A stretch of 64,000 nt of DNA from Nelumbo lutea. Lineage: Eukaryota > Streptophyta > Magnoliopsida > Proteales > Nelumbonaceae. How positions within the stretch are numbered: the first letter of the stretch is position 1; the number at the start of each line of letters is the position of its first letter. The notes beneath the pieces were generated by a model. It saw only the letters and a list, made by a program, of their open reading frames with translations. It was not told the DNA's origin and made no database searches. Below, piece after piece: positions 11,701 through 22,065 of the stretch. The stretch is from NCBI GenBank assembly GCA_022828595.1, contig JAKGHH010000003.1, positions 10,726,934 to 10,790,933 on the forward strand. The letters are read 5' to 3'. Both the position numbers and the translations under genes were made by a program.

Positions 11701-14526
11701 AATTCTCTGCTTGTGTTCAGCAGGGAGCACATGGTGGATTCTGAACATGATCCATGTGAACTACTGCTATAAGACAGTTCAGTTGGGGGTAGAATTCTAT
11801 TGTTCTATGATAATCTAAATGTGATTACTTGTTGCATGTTATTTTTTTTTTTTGCTTATTATTGGTCATTAATATATTTTTCAACTAACAACTGGACTAT
11901 TTGTTTTGTTTTGGATGTGTATTTTTTGTATGCAGAACTTGAAAAACATATTCCTGATCTTCATGTCCTAATAACAACGCCCTTTCACCCAGCCTATGTT
12001 ACGGCAGAAAGGATCAAGAAGGCCAGGAATTTACAACTTCTTCTCACAGCTGGAATTGGCTCTGATCATATTGATTTGAAAGCTGCAGCTGCTGCCGGAT
12101 TAACTGTTGCTGAGGTCACTGGAAGTAATGTAGTATCAGTTGCAGAAGATGAGCTCATGAGAATCCTCATTCTTGTGCGGAATTTCTTACCTGGTTATCA
12201 TCAAGTTATCAATGGGGAATGGAATGTTGCTGGCATTGCTCATAGAGCTTATGACCTTGAGGGCAAGACAGTGGGAACTGTTGGTGCTGGACGTATTGGC
12301 AGGCTTTTGCTCCAACGTTTGAAGCCCTTCAACTGCAATCTTCTTTACCATGACAGAATCAAGATGGATCCAGAGTTGGAAAATCAGACTGGGGCCAAGT
12401 TTGAAGAGGATCTTGATGCAATGCTTCCAAAGTGTGACATAATTGTTATCAATACACCTCTTACAGAGAAAACAAGGTATGGGCATCATCTTATGCCTGT
12501 CCTTTCCTTGGCAAATATGCCAGTTTTCTTTTGTGTTTGGTTGCATTCACTTGTGGGCAATGGATAGACTTTTAAAACCTTGCATAGCAGAATAAGCAGA
12601 TATCATAGAGCATTTCTGCTCACAATCTGCCTAGTGGCCTTGGTTTGGTGTGCTTATTGACTTGATTTACATGAAGAAATAGGCAAATAGCTTATTGGAT
12701 TTTGCCGTTTACATGATTCTGATGTTCCTTTTGTAAAAGAAAAGAAAATGCAGTAACATTTTTTTCGTTATGTAATAAAAAAAATTATTAAAATAAGAAT
12801 GAAGGTATAAGGTATACAACAAATTATGATATAGTCTTCAACAATTTGCAGTATACTATATCTACACCAAAACAACAGACCAGATAAACACAATGACCAT
12901 TCTCTTTAAAGAGCTAAAGTCTTTAAAAACCAAATCCTAATCCATGACCAGACTACTGGCAACTGCAGAAAGTCTCGGAAGATTTATCTTCACCTTTGAA
13001 AATATGATGATTCTTCTATTTCTAAATGTATCAACAGATAATACTTGGAACCATAGTCCACAAGATAGCACCCCTAGAGCCAATTGCTGCAGAAAGACTA
13101 GAGAACCTCTAGTACTGAGTAGTGAGAAGACAAACATTGCAGAACAAAATGATGAAGTTTTCTCAGAGGAGCTGTGTTGGTCCCAGCTATGGAGTCTTGG
13201 GAGGGGTAGACTGGACATGGTCCTAACCTTGGGCATGTTTTTGCACAAAGTGACTGGTCTCTGACTTAAACCTGTGTTCTCATGCTTGCCAGTCGGGATT
13301 TTTCCATTATGCCAGGCAATGGTCCCTACAGCACCTTTTTAGATTATTAATATGACATCTTTGTTAATTGAATGGTCCACTGCAAGAACTTTTATTAAGA
13401 AAAGCAGTTACATATCTAAAAGCATACTTCTGATTTGCACTATTGTGTTAGTGAAAATTTGTAATTGCAATTAGATTTTTGATGATAAAGAGCTTGTCCC
13501 TTGTTTATGTGAAGAACAACGGTTTAGATACTGTGGTTCCAGGAATAGCCAATGTTTGAGTTTAAGAATTTACTTGGTTTGTGATCACTCGTTACTTTTT
13601 AGTAATGTATAAACCATTAATATCACAAGCAGCATATATATGTCTGGTTTGCTTATTGGCTGAACTTACTCTGGTTTTGTGATCTTATGTTTCAGAGGGA
13701 TGTTTGACAAGGATAGGATCTCAAAGATGAAAAGAGGTGTCCTGATTGTGAATAATGCTCGAGGGGCAATAATGGACACCCAAGCAGTTGTTGATGGGTG
13801 CTCCAGTGGGCATATAGCAGGTAACTCTTGGTTGTACATGTAATGTGGAAAGAAGCTTATGGTCATAAACGACTTAGTACAGCAAGCTTGCCTATCAAAA
13901 AGAAAAAACTTGGTGAAGCAAGCAAAAAAAAATGATAATAAGCCTTTTTTAAAGATATCCCCCTGTTCTCCAGTTCGAAGTTGTCACTAATTTTGTCAAC
14001 CTGTTCACCACAGGTCTGGAGAAGGGAGGGATAAAACTAGAATTAAGGACTCTTATGATGCTATTTTTGAGGGGCTTATATCTCTTATACTGGCTATCAA
14101 ATAAATGGCACCAGGATGTCATAATAACATAAGAAATGTTATCATGTGTTTTCTTCTAGTAATTAACAGTTTGAATCAATTTTCTAAATTTTAGGCTACA
14201 GTGGTGATGTGTGGTATCCACAACCAGCACCCAAAGATCATCCATGGCGATACATGCCGAACCAGGCAATGACACCTCATATTTCTGGCACCACCATTGA
14301 TGCTCAGGTATCTACTCTGGAATCTTTCCCATTTGTTTATATATTGGGGAGTTTTATTTTTACCTTGTTTTATTTCATTGTTCTGATTTAAAGTAAATGG
14401 AAAATGGTACAGCTACGGTACGCAGCTGGAGTGAAGGACATGCTGGACAGGTACTTCAAGGGAGAAGCCTTTCCCCCACAAAATTACATTGTCAATGAGG
14501 GAAAGCTTGCAAGCCAGTACCTCTGA
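8785..14526 (+). CDS. FDH: NAD-dependent formate dehydrogenase, mitochondrial (six exons)
   Basis: Oxidises formate to CO2 with reduction of NAD in the mitochondrial matrix; in plants it is linked to one-carbon metabolism and induced by stress. Exons: 8785-8874, 10687-10858, 11936-12476, 13696-13820, 14195-14307, 14413-14526. All introns are GT-AG, the phases join exactly, and the product is 384 residues, the usual plant length. Residues 1-30 are Arg/Ser/Ala-rich without acidic residues, a mitochondrial presequence encoded alone on exon 1. Visible family residues: Asn152 in TGSNVVS, the Rossmann motif GTVGAGRIG (201-209), Asp227 after the second strand (favours NAD over NADP), Arg290 in NNARGA and His338 in TPHISG (substrate binding and catalysis). 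The start is the first ATG after the TATA box. A poly(A) signal AATAAA follows at 14583. The last residue is Leu (QYL), where the plant sequences I recall end QYR. Intron 2 carries a MITE. No frame damage, so the gene appears functional. Confidence 0.97.
9594..9630. repeat. (GAA)n microsatellite in FDH intron 1
   Basis: About twelve GAA units within intron 1 (8875-10686). Intronic, no effect on the reading frame. Confidence 0.9.
11387..11503. mobile_element. Tourist-like MITE, family A, in FDH intron 2
   Basis: A 117-bp palindromic element: GGCCCGGTTTGGAA at the left and the near inverse TTCCAAACCGAGCC at the right, with internal inverted GTACAAATACAAAT. Flanking triplets are TTA and TCA, consistent with a decayed TWA duplication of PIF/Harbinger type. 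It sits in intron 2 between 10859 and 11935 and does not touch a splice site. Confidence 0.75.
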
Positions 14527-14806
14527 TTCTACTCTTCCATAAATATTTAGAAAGCCTTACTGGCTAGTTTACCTATCATGCAAATAAAAGCAATTCTGCA
14601 ATAACAGAGTGGATATGTTGGAAGGTTCCATCTCTCTCTTTTCTTCCCATTTCCTGAATTCAGGATGTGAGGGTTGAGAGAATTTCCTCATTTGTAGTCG
14701 ATAAATGAACCAGTATGGAAATACTAAAGAACTATGATGGGTTTTAATTTATAAGAGTTTTTCCCTCGAGAATTTGATAATTTACCGTGAGACTGATTTT
14801 CTTTAA

Positions 14807-14924
14807 GGCTCAGTTTGGAAGGGTACAAATATAAATATGTACAATATAAATACATACAAAATAGTACAAAATATAAGGTTTTATACTCTACATATTTGTA
14901 TTTGTACTCCTTCCAAACTGAGCC
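14807..14924. mobile_element. Tourist-like MITE, family A, copy 2
   Basis: A 118-bp element with ends GGCTCAGTTTGGAA and TTCCAAACTGAGCC flanked by TAA on both sides. It starts 280 bp downstream of the FDH stop codon. The whole sequence could fold into one long hairpin. Confidence 0.85.
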
Positions 14925-15194
14925 TAAAGCAAAAATGCGTGATAGCACAAGGGAAACTTTAATACTTTTGCTCCAACCAGATTACCAGAGTAGTATAGAG
15001 TTCTTTCAAAATGCGGATAAAGAGTGAAAGATGAACACGGTCACTGATAGATTGAGTTTGTGCTTGATGGATTGAGTTCTTCAATAGTGCTTAGCTTCGA
15101 AGGGGGCTCCACCTTCCCAGGAAGCCCAAGCTTCTGCTTGATTAATAGTACAGAAATTGAGTTTGTAAGTTTTAACATCCAAAACACGACCTAA

Positions 15195-15298
15195 GGCTCA
15201 GTTTGGAAGGAGTACAAGTGTAAATATATATAAAATAATACAAAATACAAGCTTTTGCACTCTAAATTTGCATTTGTACTCCTTTTCCAAACTGAGCC
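15195..15298. mobile_element. Tourist-like MITE, family A, copy 3
   Basis: A 104-bp element with the same ends as the 14807 copy, flanked by TAA on both sides. Inner text (ACAAAATACAAG, TTGTACTCCTT) matches copy 2. Confidence 0.85.
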
Positions 15299-15381
15299 TA
15301 AGTGATTATCAGCAATACACCCATCATTGATGCAAAAAGCATCAAAGTTTATTTTAGTAGTACCAGGTTTTCAGTTCTTTA

Positions 15382-15477
15382 GGCTCAGTTTGAAAAATTT
15401 GCAGATTGCAAATACATACAAAATACAAAGTTTTACATTCTACAAATTTTGCATTTGTACTCCTTTCAAACTGAGTC
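15382..15477. mobile_element. Tourist-like MITE, family A, copy 4
   Basis: A 96-bp element with ends GGCTCAGTTTGAAA and TTTCAAACTGAGTC, flanked by TTA (15379-15381 and 15478-15480). It lies only 83 bp from copy 3. Confidence 0.8.
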
Positions 15478-15480
15478 TTA

Positions 15481-16199
15481 TTACGGTGGAGCCAAGGGGC
15501 ACCCAGGGGAGCTATGCCCCCCTCCCCCCTATGGCCCAAAAATCCCCACCAGTCAAGTAAGTTTTGGTCATTGTCATTTGGATCCTCGAGAGGCACATTA
15601 CTGATTGTTCAAATTTGAATAGTGTGAGAGCAGTTTTTAAAAGATGTGAATGTGTCTTACTCACCATAAAAGTTACATGAGCTATCAAGCTTATTTATGA
15701 GAAATTAGTTTTAATTTTGGAAGGGCATTTAATGTTTTAAATAATTTCTAATCACCTCGATTGAATTTGAATGTCTTTTTTTGTTCAAAAAAGATATCTA
15801 AAAAATGTTCACCATACTAACATGACACATCAGTACGCAACAAAAAGATAAGCTCCAGCACGGGATACATATAATAATATTTAGACCTATTACACTTAAT
15901 AAACATATATATGCATTTTTATGTGGTAGTTTCTCCAAGACAAAATTATTTATAATTCATGGACATTTTTTCAACAGTTATAAGTAAACAGTTTCTAAAA
16001 TAAGAATAAATGACATATATGCCCTATTTATGTCTATTATATGTTTAGATAAAGGGATAGAAAATGTCTAATAAAAATTTCAAAAAAAAGGGGCATTCGC
16101 TCCTTTATAGATAGTATAGATATAAATCTAGATTTTGTGTGTATTGGAAATCTCTCAACCAAAAAAACATATAGATACGGAGATGTTTCTGATGACTTT
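15481..16199. other. Gene-free stretch
   Basis: No gene or clear repeat recognised; AT-rich, with a short G/C-rich patch (GGCACCCAGGGGAGC) near 15500 that resembles no family I know. Confidence 0.45.
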
Positions 16200-16346
16200 G
16201 GATCTCCTGTCCACGATAACTCTGCTCATACCTACCCACAATATACTACCCCTTCCGAATTGGGAACATCTCCCCCTACATAATAGGATGATGAAATGTT
16301 TTCATATGTGACAACATGAGCAGAGTTCTCGTGAGCATGAGATCCG
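16200..16346. mobile_element. Foldback/MITE-like repeat
   Basis: Left end GATCTCCTGTCCACGATAAC and the right-end inverse (reading GGATCTCATGCTCACGAGAAC on the minus strand) pair over about 30 bases, both running into ACTCTGCTCAT. The core includes GGGAACATCTCCCC as in the 591-713 family. Confidence 0.55.
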
Positions 16347-16561
16347 GACTCGTTACGGAAATGGTGCCATGATGGATTTTGTGTTCCGACAAAATCCGAA
16401 TTCTGTATTCTAGTAATAATATCCAATGAGCCACCGGCACGCACCAGGCATATCATGATTGCCCTTATTGTCAGATTCTATGGAGAATTCAAACGAAATA
16501 AAGTTTGGATCTGCCTCCCTCCCACATGACACTGCAGCCGCACATCGTGAGAATCATTGTG

Positions 16562-16766
16562 TGCCCGTTTGGAAGGGCTGAAGTGTAATGGCGTTTGGGC
16601 GTTTGGCTTTCTAGGATAGGCCTCATACTAAACAACCTATAAGTTATGTTTGGTGAAAGTTTCCAAGAGCCCAAATCCGCCGTCAGGCGTCGGTCAGTAA
16701 TCTTTGAATTACTTATGCCGTTCAACCAGCTTGCCAAATCTTCAGTTCAGCCTTTCCAAACGGGTC
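16562..16766. mobile_element. Palindromic MITE
   Basis: Ends GCCCGTTTGGAAGGGCTGAA and TTCAGCCTTTCCAAACGGG are inverted repeats of about 19 bp. The CCGTTTGG terminus resembles Tourist-type elements, but I could not fix a target-site duplication. Confidence 0.6.
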
Positions 16767-16830
16767 ATGTATGTGTATAAGCCCAGTGGGCTGAAGCCAT
16801 TCATAAGCGCCCATGTGAGGCAAAAGGGAA

Positions 16831-17319
16831 TAGGGCTGTCAATGGGTCGGGTCAGACCTGATAGACCCGATGGAATAAGACCGATTGTGGCGGTTCTGGT
16901 TCCAGAATTTGTCCCGATGGATCGGTTCCAGTTCTTAAAATTTTTTGATTATTATCGGGTTGGAACCAGGTCTACCTTGTCTCGAATTGATTTGAACCGG
17001 ACCCAACCCCTATATATACTATTAAATATGTATTATATACATCAATACAGTTATTATTCTTTTTATTAGTTTCCTTTTTAACAGGTTTTTTATTGTTTTT
17101 AGCAGGGTTTTCATTGCATTTTAGGTTTTTACAGGGTTTTTATTGCATTTTTAGCAGGGGTATTATTAGCATATATATCAAAATCGGGTTGGATCCGATT
17201 GCCCCAAGAATCGATTGATTTGGTTCTTGGTCTAGAATTACAGACCCTAAAGGGTCTGTGTTGGTTCTGGGACCGGTTCTATCTGGTTTTGACCCAAAAC
17301 CGATCCATTGACAGCCCCA
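16831..17319. mobile_element. hAT-like non-autonomous element, TAGGGCTGTCAATGG ends
   Basis: A 489-bp element with ends TAGGGCTGTCAATGG and CCATTGACAGCCCCA (one mismatch). Flanking octamers AAAGGGAA and AAAAGGAT match at 6 of 8. Repeated GGTTCC, CGGGTT and ACCGATT phrases fill both arms. Confidence 0.65.
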
Positions 17320-17379
17320 AAAAGGATGTAATTGAACCTCAGAGAGAGTTCAGATTTACCGATAATGAACAATTTGTAT

Positions 17380-17662
17380 CAAGGTTTTTAAAATTGGACC
17401 GGACAAGGAATCATTTTGGGTTCAGTTTTTAGGTCGAATGATCTAACTTTTTAGACCAAATAGACAGTCCACTTTGACAAAAAAAATATTTTAAAAAAGT
17501 ACAAAAAAAGCCAAACTATTTTTCAGATTGATAGTTTGATTGTCCGAGTCAACAGTTCGTTGACCAAATCAATGATTGTTAACCAAAAAGCGGTAGTGAA
17601 ACGGAATTAATTAGGTAACCAGTTCCCAAGTTTTCTGGTCTGGTCCAATTTTAAAATCAGTG
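17380..17662. mobile_element. hAT-like MITE, CAAGGTTTTTAAAATTGG family, old copy
   Basis: Same family as 3339-3619 and 7339-7611: begins CAAGGTTTTTAAAATTGGACC and ends GGTCCAATTTTAAAATCAGTG. Flanking octamers ATTTGTAT and ATACTTAT agree at only 5 of 8, so this copy looks older. Confidence 0.6.
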
Positions 17663-18789
17663 ATACTTATTTCCCCAACTTTCATTTAGTCATTTACGAT
17701 AGAGAATTACCCGTACTTAGGCCCTTTTTTGCTTGTCGGTATTTAGTGGGAGATAAATTGGTCAGTTGGTAAGTTGACTATGATCCCTGTGTTTATTTGT
17801 CATTATGTTTGGTCCAATGGTAACCAAAAACACTGGACAGTAATAGTAACCCGGAGTCCCGGATAATGGAAGGTGGGTAAGCAACCTATTCGTGCACCGA
17901 CAATTCTCTCTCTCTCTACTTGGGGTAACTTGTACTGCACGGAACTCCATGCAAGTTTTACATGTGAAACACTTGTTTGAATAAACGTACTTTTTTAGGT
18001 AAGTAAAAAATGAACATGCCTTACACCTATTCATGGGCTTGTAATATTGCAAGTATTAGACTCAATTATTTTTCGAGTTGGGCTTAAAGTTTTTAAATAA
18101 GTCTGACCCAAGCCTATAATGTAATTAATAATAAAAATTATGTATTAATAATAGGTATTATTATGTACATCTGGCTTTGGGCTTTATTATATTAGGATAG
18201 GGGTTGGGGTTGAGATTGGATATTTTCTATTATAAGTAGGAAGCCTGACTCGACTTCCATGCATGAACATGTTTATTTGTCCATAAGACTATAATCCCTC
18301 AATCTAGGTGTAGATAGGATTTGATCTCAAGTTTCTGTTAGGATCACTAGTTGACCTTAGAAATGTAATATGCAAATTTTTGTGAAAGAGTAGAAATATA
18401 AACTGTAAACGCAAATAGACGTTCCCAAACTAAAGCAAGAGAACGAAGGAGAATGGTACGAGGTAAAGTATCTTCTATCTTCTTAGTTGCTCACTTGGTC
18501 TTAACAAAATTCAAAACTGAGAAAATGCTATCCATGGAAATAGAATGCTCGAAAATAAAACTATATATATATATATATATAATTGGTGAACTCTCTTCTT
18601 TATTTTCAGAAAAAAAAAATATATTTTTAATGTTGGAGGACAGGGCTGCAAATGGTACCCGATTATCAGAATTCAAACCTGAGTTCAATCCTATTAAGGC
18701 TGCTTTGAATTCGATTTGTATCGAATATGGACTCACCCCTATCTAATCCGATCTGATTCAATATATATGTTCACAGGGAAATGTTTTTG
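17663..18789. other. Gene-free stretch
   Basis: No gene recognised. A short (AT)n run is present near 18562-18581. The short open frames at 17762-18052 (-) and 18453-18746 (+) carry no family motif. Confidence 0.45.
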
Positions 18790-19585
18790 TACACTTAGAG
18801 AGCGTTCATTTTTTTGGATTTTGAGAAGGGGAATGCTGGTCAATGAAGTTTTGGTTTCCATTGACCAAGTATTAGGGGTGATCATGGGCCATGCTTTACA
18901 CTTATGATAAGGGCTATAGCTTAGGTCCGGGCCGGGTCTGATTCCGGGTCAATGTCACTCATATGCAAAATATTACATATCTACATATTAAATGACATAA
19001 CATGCATATAAATTTATTTTATACATTATATAATATAAATTATACATATCATGTTATAATATTTATATATAAAACATATAATATAATGTAAAATAACATG
19101 TATACATATCAATACATTATACACAAAATGTGTAAGTTTAAATATGTACAGGTCGGGCCAGGGCCGGGCCTAAACACAAAACCCAAGCCCAAGCCAGGCT
19201 TGAACACAAAACCCAGGCCCAAGCCCGGAATTTCTGGACCGGGCTGAAATGATCACCCCTACTAAGAATCCCATGTTCACTTTTCATATTAATGTGGGGA
19301 CCAGGGAAAATTTATTTTCCTAGGCATCATGAATACCCAGGTAAGTGATACCCATCTCCTAGGTGGGTAAATAATTTCCCCACTTAGGAGGAAAGTTGCT
19401 AACACTTGAATGGGATATAAAAATGCTCATTTTAATAATGGATTTTTATGACTAAAATGATTATTATCTTATCCTTATTACATGAAAAATAAAAGAACAT
19501 GCGTAAATGCACTTACCCGGATAAGCGTTTCCCAGGAAAAACTTACACAGGTAATTGCATTTACCCAGGTAAATAACTTACCAAA
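18790..19585. repeat. Dispersed 370-bp repeat, split by a nested hAT element
   Basis: Left part (18790-18872) and right part (19262-19585) together match the repeat at 1508-1875 in the same order: GGATTTTGAGAAGGGG, then ATGTGGGGACCAGGG, AAATTTATTTTCCTAGG, AATGGATTTTTATGAC. The break is filled by the element at 18873-19261. Confidence 0.7.
18873..19261. mobile_element. hAT-like element nested in the 370-bp repeat
   Basis: A 389-bp element with perfect ends TAGGGGTGATCA / TGATCACCCCTA. Flanking octamers CCAAGTAT and CTAAGAAT match at 6 of 8. Interior arms carry repeated GGGCCGGG and CCCAAGCCC, separated by AT-rich text. Confidence 0.75.
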
Positions 19586-19612
19586 AACCGGATTTAGTCA
19601 GTGTAAGGCATG

Positions 19613-19720
19613 TTCAAACAACCTTTATAGCCTTGCATCGAGAATATCTCCCATAAAATAAAATAAAGTACAAAATTTCAAAGATATTCCCAATGCAAGG
19701 CTGTAAGGGTTGTTCAAATG
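19613..19720. mobile_element. Short foldback repeat
   Basis: The arm ACCTTTATAGCCTTGCAT is mirrored by ATGCAAGGCTGTAAGGGT; arms of about 35 bases with AATATCTCCC at the loop side. A half copy lies near 35100-35180 (CCTTTACAGCCTTATTTTGG). Confidence 0.55.
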
Positions 19721-19794
19721 GGTCTTGCACTAACTGAAGCCCATCTTGGTAAAGAGAGGGGTGAGAGGGCAAGAGTGCTTATGGATGCGGTTCC

Positions 19795-20481
19795 TAGGGG
19801 TGCAAGTCGAGTGGGTTGAGCTGGGTTTATGGTCAACCCAGGCTTGACCCTAAAATTTGGGCTTAAGACCCGAGCGTGGCCCGAGCCAAAGATCAAGCCG
19901 GATTTTTCCAACCTAAGCCCAACCCGCCCTGTAATTTGATGCACTCGGGTTGGGCTCGGGCCCGGGCTGGGTTCCGGTTGGTCAATGAACCCACTCTAAA
20001 ATTATACATATATAAATGCATTTATGCAAATACATATACCTATATTTATGTATGCAAAATATCTTACAAATGTTATGGGAAAATCTATAATACCAAAAAG
20101 ATATGATATGGAAAGAGTTTTGACCAATCAAAACCCACCCATGATTTTTGATAAATAAACACCATGTTCTCTACCACATTTATGACTCTGGTTTATTTGT
20201 CAGTTATTTTTCCGATACCATATCTTTTTCATATCATAGTCGAACCCTAGATGTTATATATATGTATGTATGTATGTAATATTTGTAAATATGTATGCAA
20301 CATTTACATATATACACATATATGTATAAATGTATATAATTGGGCGGGCTCGGGCTACCTAAGGACTAGGCCCGAAAAATAAAAAACCCGATTTCTTGGG
20401 CCCAAGCCTAGCCCGAGGACAAAAAATGTAAGCCCTAGGCTGGTTTGGGCTCAAGCTAGGCCCGCCCAAATTGCACCCCTA
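19795..20481. mobile_element. hAT-like non-autonomous element, TAGGGGTGCAA ends
   Basis: A 687-bp element beginning TAGGGGTGCAAG and ending AATTGCACCCCTA. Flanking octamers GCGGTTCC (19787-19794) and GTGGTTCC (20482-20489) match at 7 of 8. Arms are rich in GGGCTCGGG and CCCGAGCC. It has itself received the Mutator-like MITE at 20077-20248. Confidence 0.8.
20077..20248. mobile_element. Mutator-like MITE nested in a hAT-like element
   Basis: A 172-bp element flanked by AAATGTTAT (20068-20076) and AGATGTTAT (20249-20257), 8 of 9 identical. Left end GGGAAAATCTATAATACC, right end the near inverse ending GTCGAACCCT. Same family as 3093-3269 and 20970-21120. Confidence 0.8.
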
Positions 20482-20549
20482 GTGGTTCCACAAGATGGGT
20501 ACTCAAGTCAAGGGAACTTGATATCCGTAGAAATCCTCATTTACTGAGT

Positions 20550-20718
20550 CCGGATTTGCTCTTCACAAAGTGTGCCTCAGACCTCACAGCATGCCCTAGC
20601 TGCACATCGGGAACATCTCCCATACTTGTATTTATTATTCATGGGGAGATGTTCCAAATACAGGGTGGATGTAGCCGTGAATTCAGTGTGAGGCGCTTTC
20701 GGTGAGGAGCAGATCCCA
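20550..20718. mobile_element. Foldback/MITE-like repeat (same family as 591-713)
   Basis: Begins CGGATTTGCTCTTCACAAAG and ends GGTGAGGAGCAGATCC; the central GGGAACATCTCCCATACTT is followed by its inverse GGGGAGATGTTCC, so the whole unit can fold back. Confidence 0.6.
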
Positions 20719-20969
20719 ATTCCCATTTACCCCACCCCTCTCATACATATACTTTTTAATTCATTTTTTATTAAATGTAATATTAAAGACTTCTAATTCA
20801 TTTTATTAATAATATGTAATATTTTAATCATTTATTTATACTATTTAATACATTATAATCCAAATTCGATTTGAATCCGCCGGACATGATTCTATATCCA
20901 ATTTGATTCATCCGTTTGCAACTCTATTGGAGGAGACCGGAGATGGAGAGAGCACAAAACTAAAAACTG

Positions 20970-21120
20970 GGTTCGACTATGATATGAAAAAGATATGATA
21001 TCTGAAAAATTTCTGATCAATCAATTGGAATCGGGTATTATTTATCAAAATTCATGATCAAAACTCTTTCCATACCATATCTTTTCCACACCATATCTTT
21101 TCCACATATAGATTTTCCCC
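20970..21120. mobile_element. Mutator-like MITE with 9-bp TSD
   Basis: A 151-bp element flanked by TAAAAACTG (20961-20969) and TGAAAACTG (21121-21129), 8 of 9 identical. It is in the opposite orientation to the 20077 copy, beginning GGTTCGACTATGATATG and ending ATATAGATTTTCCCC. Confidence 0.8.
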
Positions 21121-21129
21121 TGAAAACTG

Positions 21130-22065
21130 TTACTACGTGTCTTGCCTTTTTATTTGTCTGTTACTGGTAGTAGTAGATCCGGACTACCTTGGAAAGAACT
21201 CTAGGCAGACTATGCAACAACGTCCACATGTACGACTGGGATTACTTGATGAATGGTCATGAACGCCTTAAACTTAATTCTAAAGTGAAGTTCGACGGTG
21301 GCTTCCTATTCAAACAAACCACACAGCACCAACTAAGATCTTTCTCAATCGCTGCTCTGCGTTTGTTTGTTGCCTCTGCAATTAAGGTGATTCTGAATTC
21401 TATCTCTTCATTTTCCTTTTTTTTTTTTTTATTCTTGGACTCTTTCGACTGGATTAAGAAGAATTTCGTTCAATGTTCATTTCCTTCGATTTGAAAACTA
21501 GGTCTTTTTATCATCATTTATGGACCGAAAACTCAATTTCTACTTTTTTTCTTCCATGTTTTTTGACTAACGTAATGCGAATGTTTTTGTTGCTTTTTTC
21601 CTTGTGGAATTAGGGTTTTGATTTGGTATTTAGGGTTTGTTTTGTTAGATTGCACTTCTAGTGATTTGCATCGATTATTTATTTATTCATTCTCTGTCTC
21701 AAACTGAGAACCTGATGGATCGGTGTGAAGATAATAAATACCCAATAAGATTAGAGTTTGTGCTGCCAAAACACGCCCAAAAAAATGATAAAAAGGAAAC
21801 GTAGAAGAGAAAGAAGTGGCTATTGGAAGTTCATGCGAAGTATTGAATTCTTTTCCACGTTTAAACTCGTCCCTTTCTGATCCGGAAATTTTTATTTTGT
21901 AAATCCACTTTATCACGTCTAATTATTTTCTTCTTGTTTTAAATTTTGAATCTGTTGATTCCAAAATGTTTTGTCCCTGCCCCCTTGATGTTGCACGTGT
22001 TGGGGTTTTAAGGTTATTCTGTTTGAAAAGTTTTCTGATTTTGGCACTTCGAGGTTGTTTTGCAA
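21130..22065 (+). other. Upstream region and possible 5' UTR intron of the OB-fold gene
   Basis: A leader exon could end at about 21387 (GCAATTAAG followed by GTGATT), with an acceptor shortly before the start codon (TTCGAG at about 22052). The T-rich text from 21410 onward suits a 5' UTR intron. No TATA box is certain. This is inference without transcript support. Confidence 0.35.

Noticed and set aside
12187..12546. 119-residue minus-strand frame
   Set aside because: Lies antisense to FDH exon 3 and has no domain of its own.
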